A stretch of DNA of 9,966 nt from assembly GCA_029857995.1 (NCBI GenBank), contig JAOUFZ010000047.1, positions 1 through 9,966 on the forward strand. The letters run 5' to 3'. A program made the translations under genes and the position numbers. The notes beneath the pieces are model-generated. The model was given only the letters and a program-made list of their open reading frames with translations. It was not told the DNA's origin and searched no databases. Positions 1 through 5,410 of the stretch are shown piece by piece (position 1 is the stretch's first letter; each line of letters begins with the position of its first letter). This stretch comes from Dehalococcoidia bacterium. Lineage in GTDB: Bacteria; Chloroflexota; Dehalococcoidia; GIF9; AB-539-J10.

Positions 1-977
1 AGTATGACAGTAAACGTTGAGCCTTTGCCTAAAGCGGAGCGAACGGTTATGCTTCCGTGATGCAATTCAACGATTGACTTACAGATGGCAAGACCCAGAC
101 CGTACCCCTTTATCTGAGAGCGGGATGGGTCTACTCTGTAAAAACGATCGAATATCTTTTCTTGATCTTCCGGTGGTATACCAACGCCAGTGTCTCTTAT
201 TTTTGTTTGCGTGTATTGCTTACCAGTTGCCAGGGAAATCCAAATCTCTCCTTGCGAGGGTGTGTACTGGATAGCATTATCAATGAGGTTAAAAAAGAGG
301 CGTCTGAGCATGGCTGGCTGTCCCCAGGCAAATGTGGGTTCCTCCTCAGGCTCAAAGTGTATAGTGATTTCTTTCTTTGTGCTTTCAACTTGGAGGCTAG
401 CAATAATGCTGCCAATCAGGTCAGTAACGTCTACTTTCTCAAACTCGATTGCCTGTCTCCCCTGATCCACCCTCGCTAAGAACAAGAGATTCTCTGAAAG
501 CTCAATCAGGCGATCTGTTTCTTGCTTGCTGCTATTGAGAACCTGCCGATAGTCTTCTAGTGTACGTTCCTTCCTCAGCGCAACCTCCAGCTCACCACTC
601 ATTATCGAAAGAGGAGTTCTGAGCTCGTGGGCCACGTCGGAGACAAACTGCTTCTGTTGCTCGTGGATGCGTTGCACCGGCGCAAGTGTACGCCGGGTCA
701 TAAACCAGGCGATAACGGGCACAATGACTATCATCCCACCATTGAGAATCAGTAGGGTATTTTCTAATCGGTCCTGCGCTACATCTGCTGCGATGTTCGC
801 AATATCCATATCTTGTTCGTCTAACTCAGACTCACCCTGCTGCTCTATTTCGCTAATATAGCTTTCTCCAAAGTAATTCTCCATCCAGAAATATAGGCCG
901 ATGCTGAATGCCCAAAATGAAACCAGAAACAAGCTGGAATAAACAAGAGTCAGTTTGATATTCGCTTTTCTAAACAT
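1..977 (-). CDS. Sensor histidine kinase, C-terminus cut by window edge
   Basis: Membrane sensor kinase that would autophosphorylate and pass phosphate to the regulator encoded just upstream. I translated the minus strand by hand: 325 codons are open from the ATG at 977-975 to the window edge, ending in TFTVI, so only a few residues are missing. TM1 is at about residues 8-31, a short acidic extracytoplasmic loop follows, and TM2 is at about 74-94. The HisKA H-box DVAHELRTPL has the phospho-acceptor His117. The ATPase domain shows the N-box DNAIQYT (Asn234), G1 RDTGVGI (Asp262), F-box FDRFYR (about 276) and G2 GYGLGLAI (about 291). Only about 20 residues separate TM2 from the H-box, so there is no full HAMP domain. 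The gene starts 5 nt after the regulator stop, and its AGGGG ribosome site overlaps that TAG, so the two are probably co-translated. The signal sensed is unknown. Confidence 0.93.
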   Translation of the reverse strand, partial: MFRKANIKLTLVYSSLFLVSFWAFSIGLYFWMENYFGESYISEIEQQGESELDEQDMDIANIAADVAQDRLENTLLILNGGMIVIVPVIAWFMTRRTLAPVQRIHEQQKQFVSDVAHELRTPLSIMSGELEVALRKERTLEDYRQVLNSSKQETDRLIELSENLLFLARVDQGRQAIEFEKVDVTDLIGSIIASLQVESTKKEITIHFEPEEEPTFAWGQPAMLRRLFFNLIDNAIQYTPSQGEIWISLATGKQYTQTKIRDTGVGIPPEDQEKIFDRFYRVDPSRSQIKGYGLGLAICKSIVELHHGSITVRSALGKGSTFTVI

Positions 978-982
978 GTCCC

Positions 983-1651
983 CTACCTGAAGATGTATCC
1001 CGAACCTCGCATCGTATGGATGAGTTCTTTCTCCCCTGGATGTACCTTGAGTTTCTTTCGCAGGTATTTCACATAGGTTTCAAGAACATTGGAAAGCCCG
1101 TCATAATTATAGTCCCACACGTGTTCTAGTAGTTCTATTTTGGTCAACACTCGATTTGGGTTACGCATAAAATACTCCAGAAGGGCATATTCCCGCGCTG
1201 TCAGAGTAATCGTTCTGTTCCCTCGTTTGGCAATTCTCGTTGCCGGGTCGAGCGACAGATTATCAATCGTCAAGATTGCGGGGTCCGCTTTTTTGCCTCT
1301 GCGAAGCAAGGCCCTGACTCTCGCGGAAAGTTCAGCGAAGGAAAAAGGCTTCGTCACGTAGTCATCGGCACCGGCATCGAGTCCCTTGATTTTATCTTCT
1401 GTTGCATCTTTGGCCGTTAGTATTAGGATAGGGATATTGGTATTGATTTCCCTAATCTTCTGGCAAACCGTTATGCCGTCTACCTTCGGTATCATAAGAT
1501 CCAGGATGATGAGGTCATACTCATTAATTTCAAATTTATACAATGCGTCTTCACCGTCACCGGCTATGTCAACTGCATAGGTCTCTTCTATAAGACCACG
1601 CCTCAAAAAGTTGGCGATCTTCTCTTCGTCTTCAACGATGAGTATCTGCAC
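983..1651 (-). CDS. OmpR/PhoB-family response regulator
   Basis: DNA-binding response regulator of 222 aa from the GTG at 1651-1649. The receiver domain spans residues 1-120, with the acidic pocket EDE at 7-9, phospho-acceptor Asp51 in ILDLMIP, Thr79 in LTAKD and Lys101 in TKPF. The winged-helix output domain (about 125-222) ends with the typical TMRGSGYIF. The frame is open further upstream to an ATG at 1708, but that extension (MSLCNFLIL...) is not receiver-like and covers a perfect TATAAT, so I take the GTG. In that case the mRNA would start at or next to the start codon and have no leader. It is the first gene of an operon with the kinase downstream. A direct repeat over its promoter suggests autoregulation. 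Family assignment is certain; the target genes are unknown. Confidence 0.93.
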   Translation of the reverse strand: MQILIVEDEEKIANFLRRGLIEETYAVDIAGDGEDALYKFEINEYDLIILDLMIPKVDGITVCQKIREINTNIPILILTAKDATEDKIKGLDAGADDYVTKPFSFAELSARVRALLRRGKKADPAILTIDNLSLDPATRIAKRGNRTITLTAREYALLEYFMRNPNRVLTKIELLEHVWDYNYDGLSNVLETYVKYLRKKLKVHPGEKELIHTMRGSGYIFR

Positions 1652-1657
1652 ACAAAT

Positions 1658-1681
1658 ATTATACTGTAAGAAATATGAGAA
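1658..1681 (-). promoter_or_regulatory. Promoter of the two-component operon (leaderless)
   Basis: On the minus strand a perfect -10 TATAAT occupies 1663-1658. Its last base is 6 nt before the GTG of the response regulator, so initiation about 7 nt downstream of the -10 would fall on the start codon itself. The -35 region is weak (TTTGTT or TTGTTC around 1683-1678, spacing 15-16), which suits an activated promoter. There is no Shine-Dalgarno before the GTG, in keeping with leaderless initiation. Confidence 0.6.
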
Positions 1682-1692
1682 CAAAATGAGAA
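1675..1692 (-). promoter_or_regulatory. Direct repeat, candidate response-regulator box
   Basis: The heptamer TTCTCAT occurs twice on the minus strand, at 1692-1686 and 1681-1675, exactly 11 bp apart (one helical turn). A looser third copy, TTCTTAC, lies nearer the -10. Tandem half-sites one turn apart beside a poor -35 are the usual arrangement for OmpR/PhoB-type regulators. Self-binding by the adjacent regulator is inference. Confidence 0.45.
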
Positions 1693-1733
1693 AATTACAG
1701 AGGCTCAACCTGTGAGGACTACTTCAGCCGAAA

Positions 1734-1754
1734 GGTCTGACCCCAAGTTCTTGG
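1734..1754. repeat. Two abutting palindromes in the divergent spacer
   Basis: GGTCTGACC (1734-1742, odd-centred) is followed directly by CCAAGTTCTTGG (1743-1754, 5-bp arms around TT). Both lie between the minus-strand two-component operon and the plus-strand PAP2 gene. They could be protein-binding sites or chance. Nothing else in the sequence decides between these. Confidence 0.3.
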
Positions 1755-1817
1755 TTCTGTGGAACACGCAGCATCACCCGCAATGTCACATCCTACGTTA
1801 TTGTTCAGGGCCAGGGA

Positions 1818-1846
1818 TATTCAACTCTACCATCCTGGGCTATAAT
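1818..1846 (+). promoter_or_regulatory. Promoter of the PAP2 gene
   Basis: A perfect -10 TATAAT lies at 1841-1846, with a weak -35 TATTCA at 1818-1823 and a 17-bp spacer. The predicted start near 1853 leaves a leader of about 30 nt before the GTG of the phosphatase. The leader also holds two short out-of-frame ATGs (1872 and 1876), which open peptides of 12 and 7 codons overlapping the start of the gene. Confidence 0.5.
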
Positions 1847-1882
1847 TTTGGTCGTCGTCCTTTTCAATCTTATGGATGAAAG

Positions 1883-2533
1883 GTGTCCGAAAACACTAAA
1901 TTCAAGCTGACCATTGGAATCCTGGCAACTCTAGCCTTGGTCATCTTCATCTACGCCCGGTTCACCCGGATGTTTCCTGGAGACCTATCGCTGACCCTCC
2001 GGTTACAGTCTTTTGACAATCATCTCATGCTTTCAACCATGGAGTGCATTTCGTTTATTTTCGGGGGCTGGTCATCGGTGCTGGTAGTTGTTGCCATAGG
2101 TATCGTCGTTTGGCGGCGAATAGGTGGGCTGGAGGCTATCATGATTCCCGTGGGGGGATTAATGACGCTTGTAAATACGGCATTCAAACTGGCCATCAAT
2201 CGTCCGCGGCCCTCGGCCGACCTAGTTCGCGTCTTATCGCCTGAACAAGGTAATGGATTCCCCAGTGGACATGCATTCTTTGTCATTTTGATATTGGGAC
2301 TTACGGCCTATTTTATCTTCACCAATCTGAAGAATCGCGTCCTACGGATACCGGTTCTTGCAGGTTTGATAGCTTTAATTCTTTTAACCGGTATTTCCCG
2401 AGTTTACCTAGGTGTCCACTGGCCAAGTGACGTCATCGGAGGCTATCTGATGGGTGGAGTCTTCTTAGCTGCGCTTGTCTGGTTCCACCGGGCTTGGAAG
2501 GCTCATCATTCGTGGCAAAACAAGCAACTCTGA
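1883..2533 (+). CDS. PAP2-family membrane phosphatase
   Basis: Integral membrane acid phosphatase of 216 aa, likely acting on lipid phosphates such as undecaprenyl diphosphate, phosphatidylglycerol phosphate or phosphatidate; the exact substrate cannot be read from sequence. All three PAP2 signatures are intact: KX6RP (K102 to R109-P110), PSGH (127-130) and SRX5HX3D (S172, R173, H179, D183), with the two catalytic histidines and the aspartate present. About six hydrophobic segments fit the usual fold: roughly 8-25, 55-77, 84-101, 131-148, 155-171 and 186-202. The start is the GTG at 1883; a TGA lies two codons upstream in frame and no ATG is available. The only ribosome-site-like run, GAAAGG, abuts the GTG, which is unusually close. 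The gene is divergent from the two-component operon, which could control it, but no shared binding site is proven. Confidence 0.9.
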   Translation: MSENTKFKLTIGILATLALVIFIYARFTRMFPGDLSLTLRLQSFDNHLMLSTMECISFIFGGWSSVLVVVAIGIVVWRRIGGLEAIMIPVGGLMTLVNTAFKLAINRPRPSADLVRVLSPEQGNGFPSGHAFFVILILGLTAYFIFTNLKNRVLRIPVLAGLIALILLTGISRVYLGVHWPSDVIGGYLMGGVFLAALVWFHRAWKAHHSWQNKQL

Positions 2534-2623
2534 AATCACACGGAATGGGCTATTGTTCAGTCAGGTAACAAGACGCTACATTATTGAGTAACAGCACAAG
2601 TCTTCAGCCTGACATGCGCAAGG

Positions 2624-2866
2624 TTAGTGGTTGCCCGAGTGCAACTTAGCCCGAATCTCATATTCTCGTTGCTTCAGTGTATCCAATTGCTTTGCAGCTT
2701 CCGCAGCCTCAATCATCCGTTCCTTCCCTGCGATGAAGCTAGCTCTTGGCTTTCCCTTTGAGCTTTCCGTCGGATGTCTTCGCAGGGCTTTCAATTCCCT
2801 CTCGGCCTTGTCTATTTTGGCCACTATATCCTCGAGTTGCTTATTGAGCTCTTCTTCTGTCTCCAT
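2624..2866 (-). CDS. Small charged coiled-coil protein, function unknown
   Basis: 80-aa soluble protein that I do not recognise. Residues about 3-30 (METEEELNKQLEDIVAKI and on) and about 50-75 are rich in Glu, Lys, Leu and Ala with heptad-like spacing, suggesting two helices joined by a basic, Ser/Pro-containing linker (about 31-48). It has no signal peptide, membrane segment or cysteines. The ATG at 2866-2864 is preceded by AAAGG (2879-2875) with 8-nt spacing and by a good minus-strand promoter (TTGACT, 17 bp, TACTAT), which supports a real gene. It is divergent from the zinc-ribbon gene and convergent with the PAP2 gene, with a 90-bp gap and no clear terminator. A structural or regulatory role would be a guess. 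Confidence 0.65.
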   Translation of the reverse strand: METEEELNKQLEDIVAKIDKAERELKALRRHPTESSKGKPRASFIAGKERMIEAAEAAKQLDTLKQREYEIRAKLHSGNH

Positions 2867-2906
2867 GGCCTCAGCCTTTAGTCATCTCCCTTTGCCTATC
2901 TTATCC

Positions 2907-2935
2907 ATAGTAAGCTAACTGGCGGTCACAGTCAA
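2907..2935 (-). promoter_or_regulatory. Promoter of the small coiled-coil gene
   Basis: On the minus strand: -35 TTGACT at 2935-2930, a 17-bp spacer, and -10 TACTAT at 2912-2907. Predicted initiation near 2900 gives a leader of about 34 nt. In it, AAAGGGAG runs straight into an ATG (2885-2883) opening a 4-codon frame (MTKG) that stops before the main start; this may be coincidence. Confidence 0.6.
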
Positions 2936-2987
2936 CACCATTATCTCACACAAAAGCCGGAATTGTTAAGTAACAAGAAGATGTTTT

Positions 2988-2999
2988 GCTTGGACAAGC
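2988..2999. promoter_or_regulatory. 12-bp palindrome beside the zinc-ribbon promoter
   Basis: GCTTGGACAAGC has perfect 5-bp arms (GCTTG/CAAGC) around GA. It ends 2 bp upstream of the -35 hexamer of the zinc-ribbon promoter, a position suited to an activator or repressor. No matching regulator gene is adjacent. Confidence 0.3.
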
Positions 3000-3001
3000 T
3001 A

Positions 3002-3030
3002 TTGACTAGTTACTATCTTGATGTTATTCT
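3002..3030 (+). promoter_or_regulatory. Promoter of the zinc-ribbon gene
   Basis: -35 TTGACT at 3002-3007, a spacer of exactly 17 bp, and -10 TATTCT at 3025-3030. Initiation near 3037 would place GAGGAGG and the ATG at 3063 in a leader of about 26 nt, and would exclude an upstream ATG near 3018-3021 as the start codon. Confidence 0.6.
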
Positions 3031-3062
3031 CAGAAACAAATCTTACGCCCGAGGAGGTTCAA

Positions 3063-3200
3063 ATGCAGGCATATTGCATGAAATGCAGGAAAAAGGTTGA
3101 GATCAAGAATCCAAAGGCTATCAAAATGAAAAACAAACGCCCTGCGACTCAAGGTATATGTCCGAGGTGTGGAACCAAGGTATTTCGCATAGGTAAGTAG
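3063..3200 (+). CDS. Small zinc-ribbon protein, DUF5679-like
   Basis: 45-aa protein with two CxxC knuckles (YCMKC near residues 5-8, CPRC near 33-36) that would bind one zinc, separated by a basic stretch with NPKA and the PATQG turn, and ending GTKVFRIGK. This pattern matches the DUF5679 family as I remember it; the function of that family is not established. It may bind nucleic acid or a protein partner. I chose the ATG at 3063 over an upstream in-frame ATG at 3018 because GAGGAGG (3051-3057) sits 5 nt before it, the promoter -10 lies between the two, and the upstream 15 residues do not look like the family. It stands alone downstream of a back-to-back promoter pair shared with the coiled-coil gene. 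Confidence 0.85.
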   Translation: MQAYCMKCRKKVEIKNPKAIKMKNKRPATQGICPRCGTKVFRIGK

Positions 3201-3408
3201 ATCTGGCAATCCTGGAATAAGGGCATCACCAAGCAGCCCTCATATTATTAATAATAGAACTGGCTGCCAGCCGGCTAAACGTTTTGGCTTTTTGTTCACC
3301 TCAATGTGAATTGTATTCCTTACTTTGGAGCTTGCACCCTTTGTTTAGATTCGACCCCTTGCGCAGCAGCTGACATAGAGTAAGTTTCTATGCACACCGT
3401 GTCCATTG
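3201..3408. other. Intergenic stretch with AT palindrome and weak terminator
   Basis: No coding frame of interest. It contains a perfect 14-bp palindrome TATTATTAATAATA (3243-3256); a short hairpin AGCC (3269-3272)/GGCT (3286-3289) running into TTTTT (3289-3293), which may end the zinc-ribbon transcript; and CATAGA (3374-3379)/TCTATG (3387-3392), a 6-bp inverted repeat over the -35 region of the next promoter. None of these is strong alone. Confidence 0.4.
3269..3293 (+). terminator. Weak intrinsic terminator after the zinc-ribbon gene
   Basis: A 4-bp stem AGCC/GGCT with a long loop, followed by five T. The position, about 70 bp after the stop codon, is right, but the stem is short. Confidence 0.25.
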
Positions 3409-3417
3409 TGGTATAAT
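3409..3417 (+). promoter_or_regulatory. Extended -10 promoter of the glycosyltransferase operon
   Basis: TGGTATAAT at 3409-3417 is an extended -10 (TGn then TATAAT). No good -35 lies at the right distance; the region there is occupied by the inverted repeat CATAGA/TCTATG. Initiation near 3424 would give a leader of about 140 nt before the TTG at 3563. Confidence 0.5.
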
Positions 3418-3423
3418 ATTTAT

Positions 3424-3562
3424 AGTTCCAAATGGCAAGCGCCATTTAGCGGCGGCCTTGGTGGTAGGGTTGGCAGTAGCTCTTTGAACCAAAGTCTGGT
3501 GCTCTCCCGCAAAAGCACCATATACTAAGTCCCTATGCTAGAGGCCCCTTCTGGAGATAACC
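3424..3562 (+). ncRNA. Hairpin-rich 5' leader of the glycosyltransferase mRNA
   Basis: Three perfect hairpins follow the promoter: AAATGGC (3430-3436)/GCCATTT (3441-3447) with a 4-nt AAGC loop; CTTTG (3482-3486)/CAAAG (3490-3494) with a 3-nt loop; and TGGTGCT (3497-3503)/AGCACCA (3514-3520) with a 10-nt loop. No T-run follows any of them, so they are not simple terminators. The leader then reaches CTGGAG and the TTG start. It matches no riboswitch I know. A regulatory RNA role is inference. Confidence 0.35.
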
Positions 3563-4804
3563 TTGAAGATTGCTTTCATTGCGCATCATGTTAACTTTGA
3601 AGCAGGGCCAGCAACCGTCACCGCTCACCTAGTCGAAAGGCTTTGTGAGGACCATCAGGTTTCGGTTTTTTCTAATACTATAAATGGAATTGACTTACTC
3701 AAAGTTAAACACTATAAGGTGCCAGGACTCAGATGTGCCAAGTCTTTGGCACACATTACCTTCTTGATATCCAGTACCCTACTCCTTGCCGCTCTTTCCC
3801 TCCTCAGAAAAACAGACTTTGACATCATCCATTCGACAGGGTATGACTCTGCCTTTTCTTCAAACGTTATCACCTCTCATTTCTGTGAGAGGGAGTGCCG
3901 CCGTCTCGAAGAAGCTAACATAATTAAGATACCATGCAGGAGTGTCTGGCAGAAACTGAAAGCCCTGGACCACAGGCTGTATCGCAGCCTGCTATGCTTT
4001 GTTGAGAGGCTGATAATTAGCCGCAGCAGTTCTAAAGCGTGTATTGTAGTTTCTCAGGCTATGCAAAAAGAGTTTGCCCGTCATTACGGTGATGCCGCCA
4101 AAAACATCATCGTAATCCCTAATGGAGTAGATACTCTCAGATTCCACCCGACTAATCGGCTGCTCTATAGAGGCCAGATCAGGCAAGAGCATGGTGTATC
4201 CCGTAGTGATCCATTACTGATGTTCGCCGGAGGTGACTGGGAGAGAAAAGGAGTGCTTCATATCATGGAAGCACTTTCGCTCGTTCAGAGGCCGGATGTC
4301 AAACTTTTTATCTGTGGTAGCGGTGACGAGAAATTCTACGGCCATCTTGCGGAGCTAAAGCGGGTGAGGGACAGGATAATCTTTGTCCACCACAGCAGCA
4401 ATCTTTGGGAATACTATGCTGCTAGCGATATATTCGTTCTTCCTACCATATATGAGCCCTTTGGTCTGGTCATCGTCGAGGCTATGGCCAGCGGCTTGCC
4501 TGTAATCACCAGCAGGGTTGCCGGAGCTGCCGATCTCATAATCGATGGGGTAAATGGCCTCCTACTTAGAGCCCCCTCCGATGTCAACGACCTGGCAGCA
4601 AAAATCGAGTTGCTGCTTTCAAATGCTGAACTTAGAAAGACCATGGGTGAGCGTGCCCGGGAAACCGCAGAAAATTTCTCATGGGATCAGGTAGCTCAGA
4701 AAACCTTGGAGGTCTATAATACTGTATTAAATCGGCCGGACTTAGAAAGGCTACGGGTGAACGTGCCCGAGAGACTGCAGAAAAATTCTCATGGGAGCGG
4801 ATAG
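3563..4804 (+). CDS. GT4-family glycosyltransferase
   Basis: Retaining GT-B glycosyltransferase of 413 aa that would transfer a sugar from a nucleotide-sugar donor; donor and acceptor cannot be named. The N-terminal Rossmann half (about 1-205) begins MKIAFIAHHVN with the acceptor-side EAGPATVTAHL region. The linker region has VIPNGVD (184-190). The donor half shows GGDWERKG (223-230) and the EX7E signature EPFGLVIVE (E298, E306) followed by ASGLPVI. It has no signal peptide; it is probably cytosolic or peripheral. The start is the TTG at 3563, with GGAG (3553-3556) 6 nt upstream. The normal GT4 tail (ERARETAENFSWDQVAQKTLEVY) ends near residue 386. The last 27 residues, from about 387, do not resemble a GT4 end and come from reading a relic duplicate in the wrong frame. 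It is followed by the nucleotidyltransferase gene. Confidence 0.9.
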   Translation: MKIAFIAHHVNFEAGPATVTAHLVERLCEDHQVSVFSNTINGIDLLKVKHYKVPGLRCAKSLAHITFLISSTLLLAALSLLRKTDFDIIHSTGYDSAFSSNVITSHFCERECRRLEEANIIKIPCRSVWQKLKALDHRLYRSLLCFVERLIISRSSSKACIVVSQAMQKEFARHYGDAAKNIIVIPNGVDTLRFHPTNRLLYRGQIRQEHGVSRSDPLLMFAGGDWERKGVLHIMEALSLVQRPDVKLFICGSGDEKFYGHLAELKRVRDRIIFVHHSSNLWEYYAASDIFVLPTIYEPFGLVIVEAMASGLPVITSRVAGAADLIIDGVNGLLLRAPSDVNDLAAKIELLLSNAELRKTMGERARETAENFSWDQVAQKTLEVYNTVLNRPDLERLRVNVPERLQKNSHGSG

Positions 4805-4830
4805 CTCAAGAATACATGGAGGTGTATGAA
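4631..4830 (+). repeat. Imperfect tandem repeat at the glycosyltransferase 3' end
   Basis: 4631-4720 and 4741-4830 align without gaps at 71 of 90 positions by my count (about 79%), a period of 110 bp. Because 110 is not a multiple of 3, the second copy is in another frame relative to the annotated protein. Most differences are conservative when each copy is read in its own frame. Confidence 0.9.
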
Positions 4831-4833
4831 TGA
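4720..4833 (+). pseudogene. Relic C-terminal tail of a second GT4 glycosyltransferase
   Basis: In the frame one base back from the annotated gene, 4720-4833 is open and reads LRKATGERARETAEKFS, then WERIAQEYMEVYE and TGA. This is a standard GT4 C-terminus, parallel to LRKTMGERARETAENFS of the intact gene. Its TGA (4831-4833) overlaps the ATG (4830-4832) of the next gene as ATGA, and it carries GGAGGTG (4818-4824), the ribosome site for that gene. The catalytic domain of this second copy is absent. The best reading is deletion of a tandem paralogue leaving its tail. A single frameshift, or a sequencing error that separates a naturally repeated tail, is the alternative. Confidence 0.7.
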
Positions 4834-5285
4834 TAAGAGTAGCAGTAGCCGGTGGATTTGACCCGCTCCACGTCGGCCATCTCCGTCATTTACAGAAAGC
4901 TAAGGAATTGGGCGATTACCTTATTGTTTTGGTCAGCAATGATGAAGACATGGTGCGCAAAAAAGGATACTGCTTTACGCCTTTAGAAGAGAGGGTGGAG
5001 ATTCTTAGAGCCTTGCACTGTGTTGATGAGGTCATAGCAACAATGGATAAAGATGGTACACAAGCCCAAACATTACGAGTAATTAGGCCTGATATTTTTG
5101 CTAAGGGTGGAGACAGAACGCCTGAGAATATGCCTCAGAATGAAATTGAGGTCTGTAATGAGCTGGGCATAAGGATAGTTTATGGGATAGGGGAACAAGT
5201 AAAATCAAGTTCTCAAATAGTAAGGAGACTAAAGGAACAAATATATATAACTACCAGGACCGGGAAAGGCTCTGATAGATTTTGA
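4830..5285 (+). CDS. Cytidylyltransferase-like nucleotidyltransferase
   Basis: 151-aa enzyme of the nucleotidyltransferase superfamily (RfaE C-terminal/TagD-like), which would join a sugar- or alcohol-phosphate to CMP or AMP with release of pyrophosphate. It has GGFDPLHVGHLRHL with the HxGH nucleotide-binding motif at 14-17, KKGYCFTPLEERVEIL (44-59) as the substrate-side helix, KGGDR (92-96) and KSSSQIV (125-131), the usual ISSTxI/QSSS-type position. Residues after about 137 look like an unstructured tail. The ATG at 4830 is preceded by GGAGGTG (4818-4824, 5-nt spacing) and overlaps the TGA of the relic tail, a classical coupling arrangement now lost for the live glycosyltransferase, which stops 25 bp earlier. 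Clustering with GT4 and GH15 suggests supply of an activated building block for a glycoconjugate; the substrate is unknown. Confidence 0.85.
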   Translation: MIRVAVAGGFDPLHVGHLRHLQKAKELGDYLIVLVSNDEDMVRKKGYCFTPLEERVEILRALHCVDEVIATMDKDGTQAQTLRVIRPDIFAKGGDRTPENMPQNEIEVCNELGIRIVYGIGEQVKSSSQIVRRLKEQIYITTRTGKGSDRF

Positions 5286-5410
5286 GAAATATGTGGGCGT
5301 GGAAACAGGAGGCTAACATAATATCTTTTCAAAAGAGATGAAGTGATAATCGGGTCCATGTGCTTACGTAGTCCATTAAGACCTGAGAGGAGAGTAATCT
5401 AACAACTAAC
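5286..5410 (+). other. Spacer with orphan ribosome site and short ORF
   Basis: 125 bp between the nucleotidyltransferase and GH15 genes. A strong AGGAGG near 5307-5312 has no start codon at a usable distance. A 14-codon frame ATG...TAA runs 5358-5402 (MCLRSPLRPERRVI) and ends 8 bp before the GH15 start. AGGAGAG (5388-5394) lies 16 nt before the GH15 ATG, farther than usual. No convincing promoter is seen, so GH15 may be read from the operon promoter. Confidence 0.35.

Noticed and set aside
17..861. Several plus-strand frames of 64-105 codons, and a minus-strand frame at 197-415
   Set aside because: They are shadows of the sensor kinase, whose continuous minus-strand frame with all kinase motifs covers 1-977.
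1652..1708. N-terminal extension of the response regulator from the ATG at 1708
   Set aside because: The added 19 residues are hydrophobic and unlike a receiver start, and they would place the TATAAT and direct repeat inside the gene.
2560..2613. GTCAGG/CCTGAC as a bidirectional terminator between the PAP2 and coiled-coil genes
   Set aside because: The arms are only 6 bp, 42 bp apart, with no T-run on either strand.
3018..3062. Upstream ATG for the zinc-ribbon gene
   Set aside because: It overlaps the predicted -10 region and lacks a ribosome site, whereas the ATG at 3063 has GAGGAGG at ideal spacing.
3424..3520. Possible tRNA or known riboswitch in the glycosyltransferase leader
   Set aside because: No T-arm GGTTCGA-type sequence, no cloverleaf pairing, and no match to aptamer motifs that I can recall.
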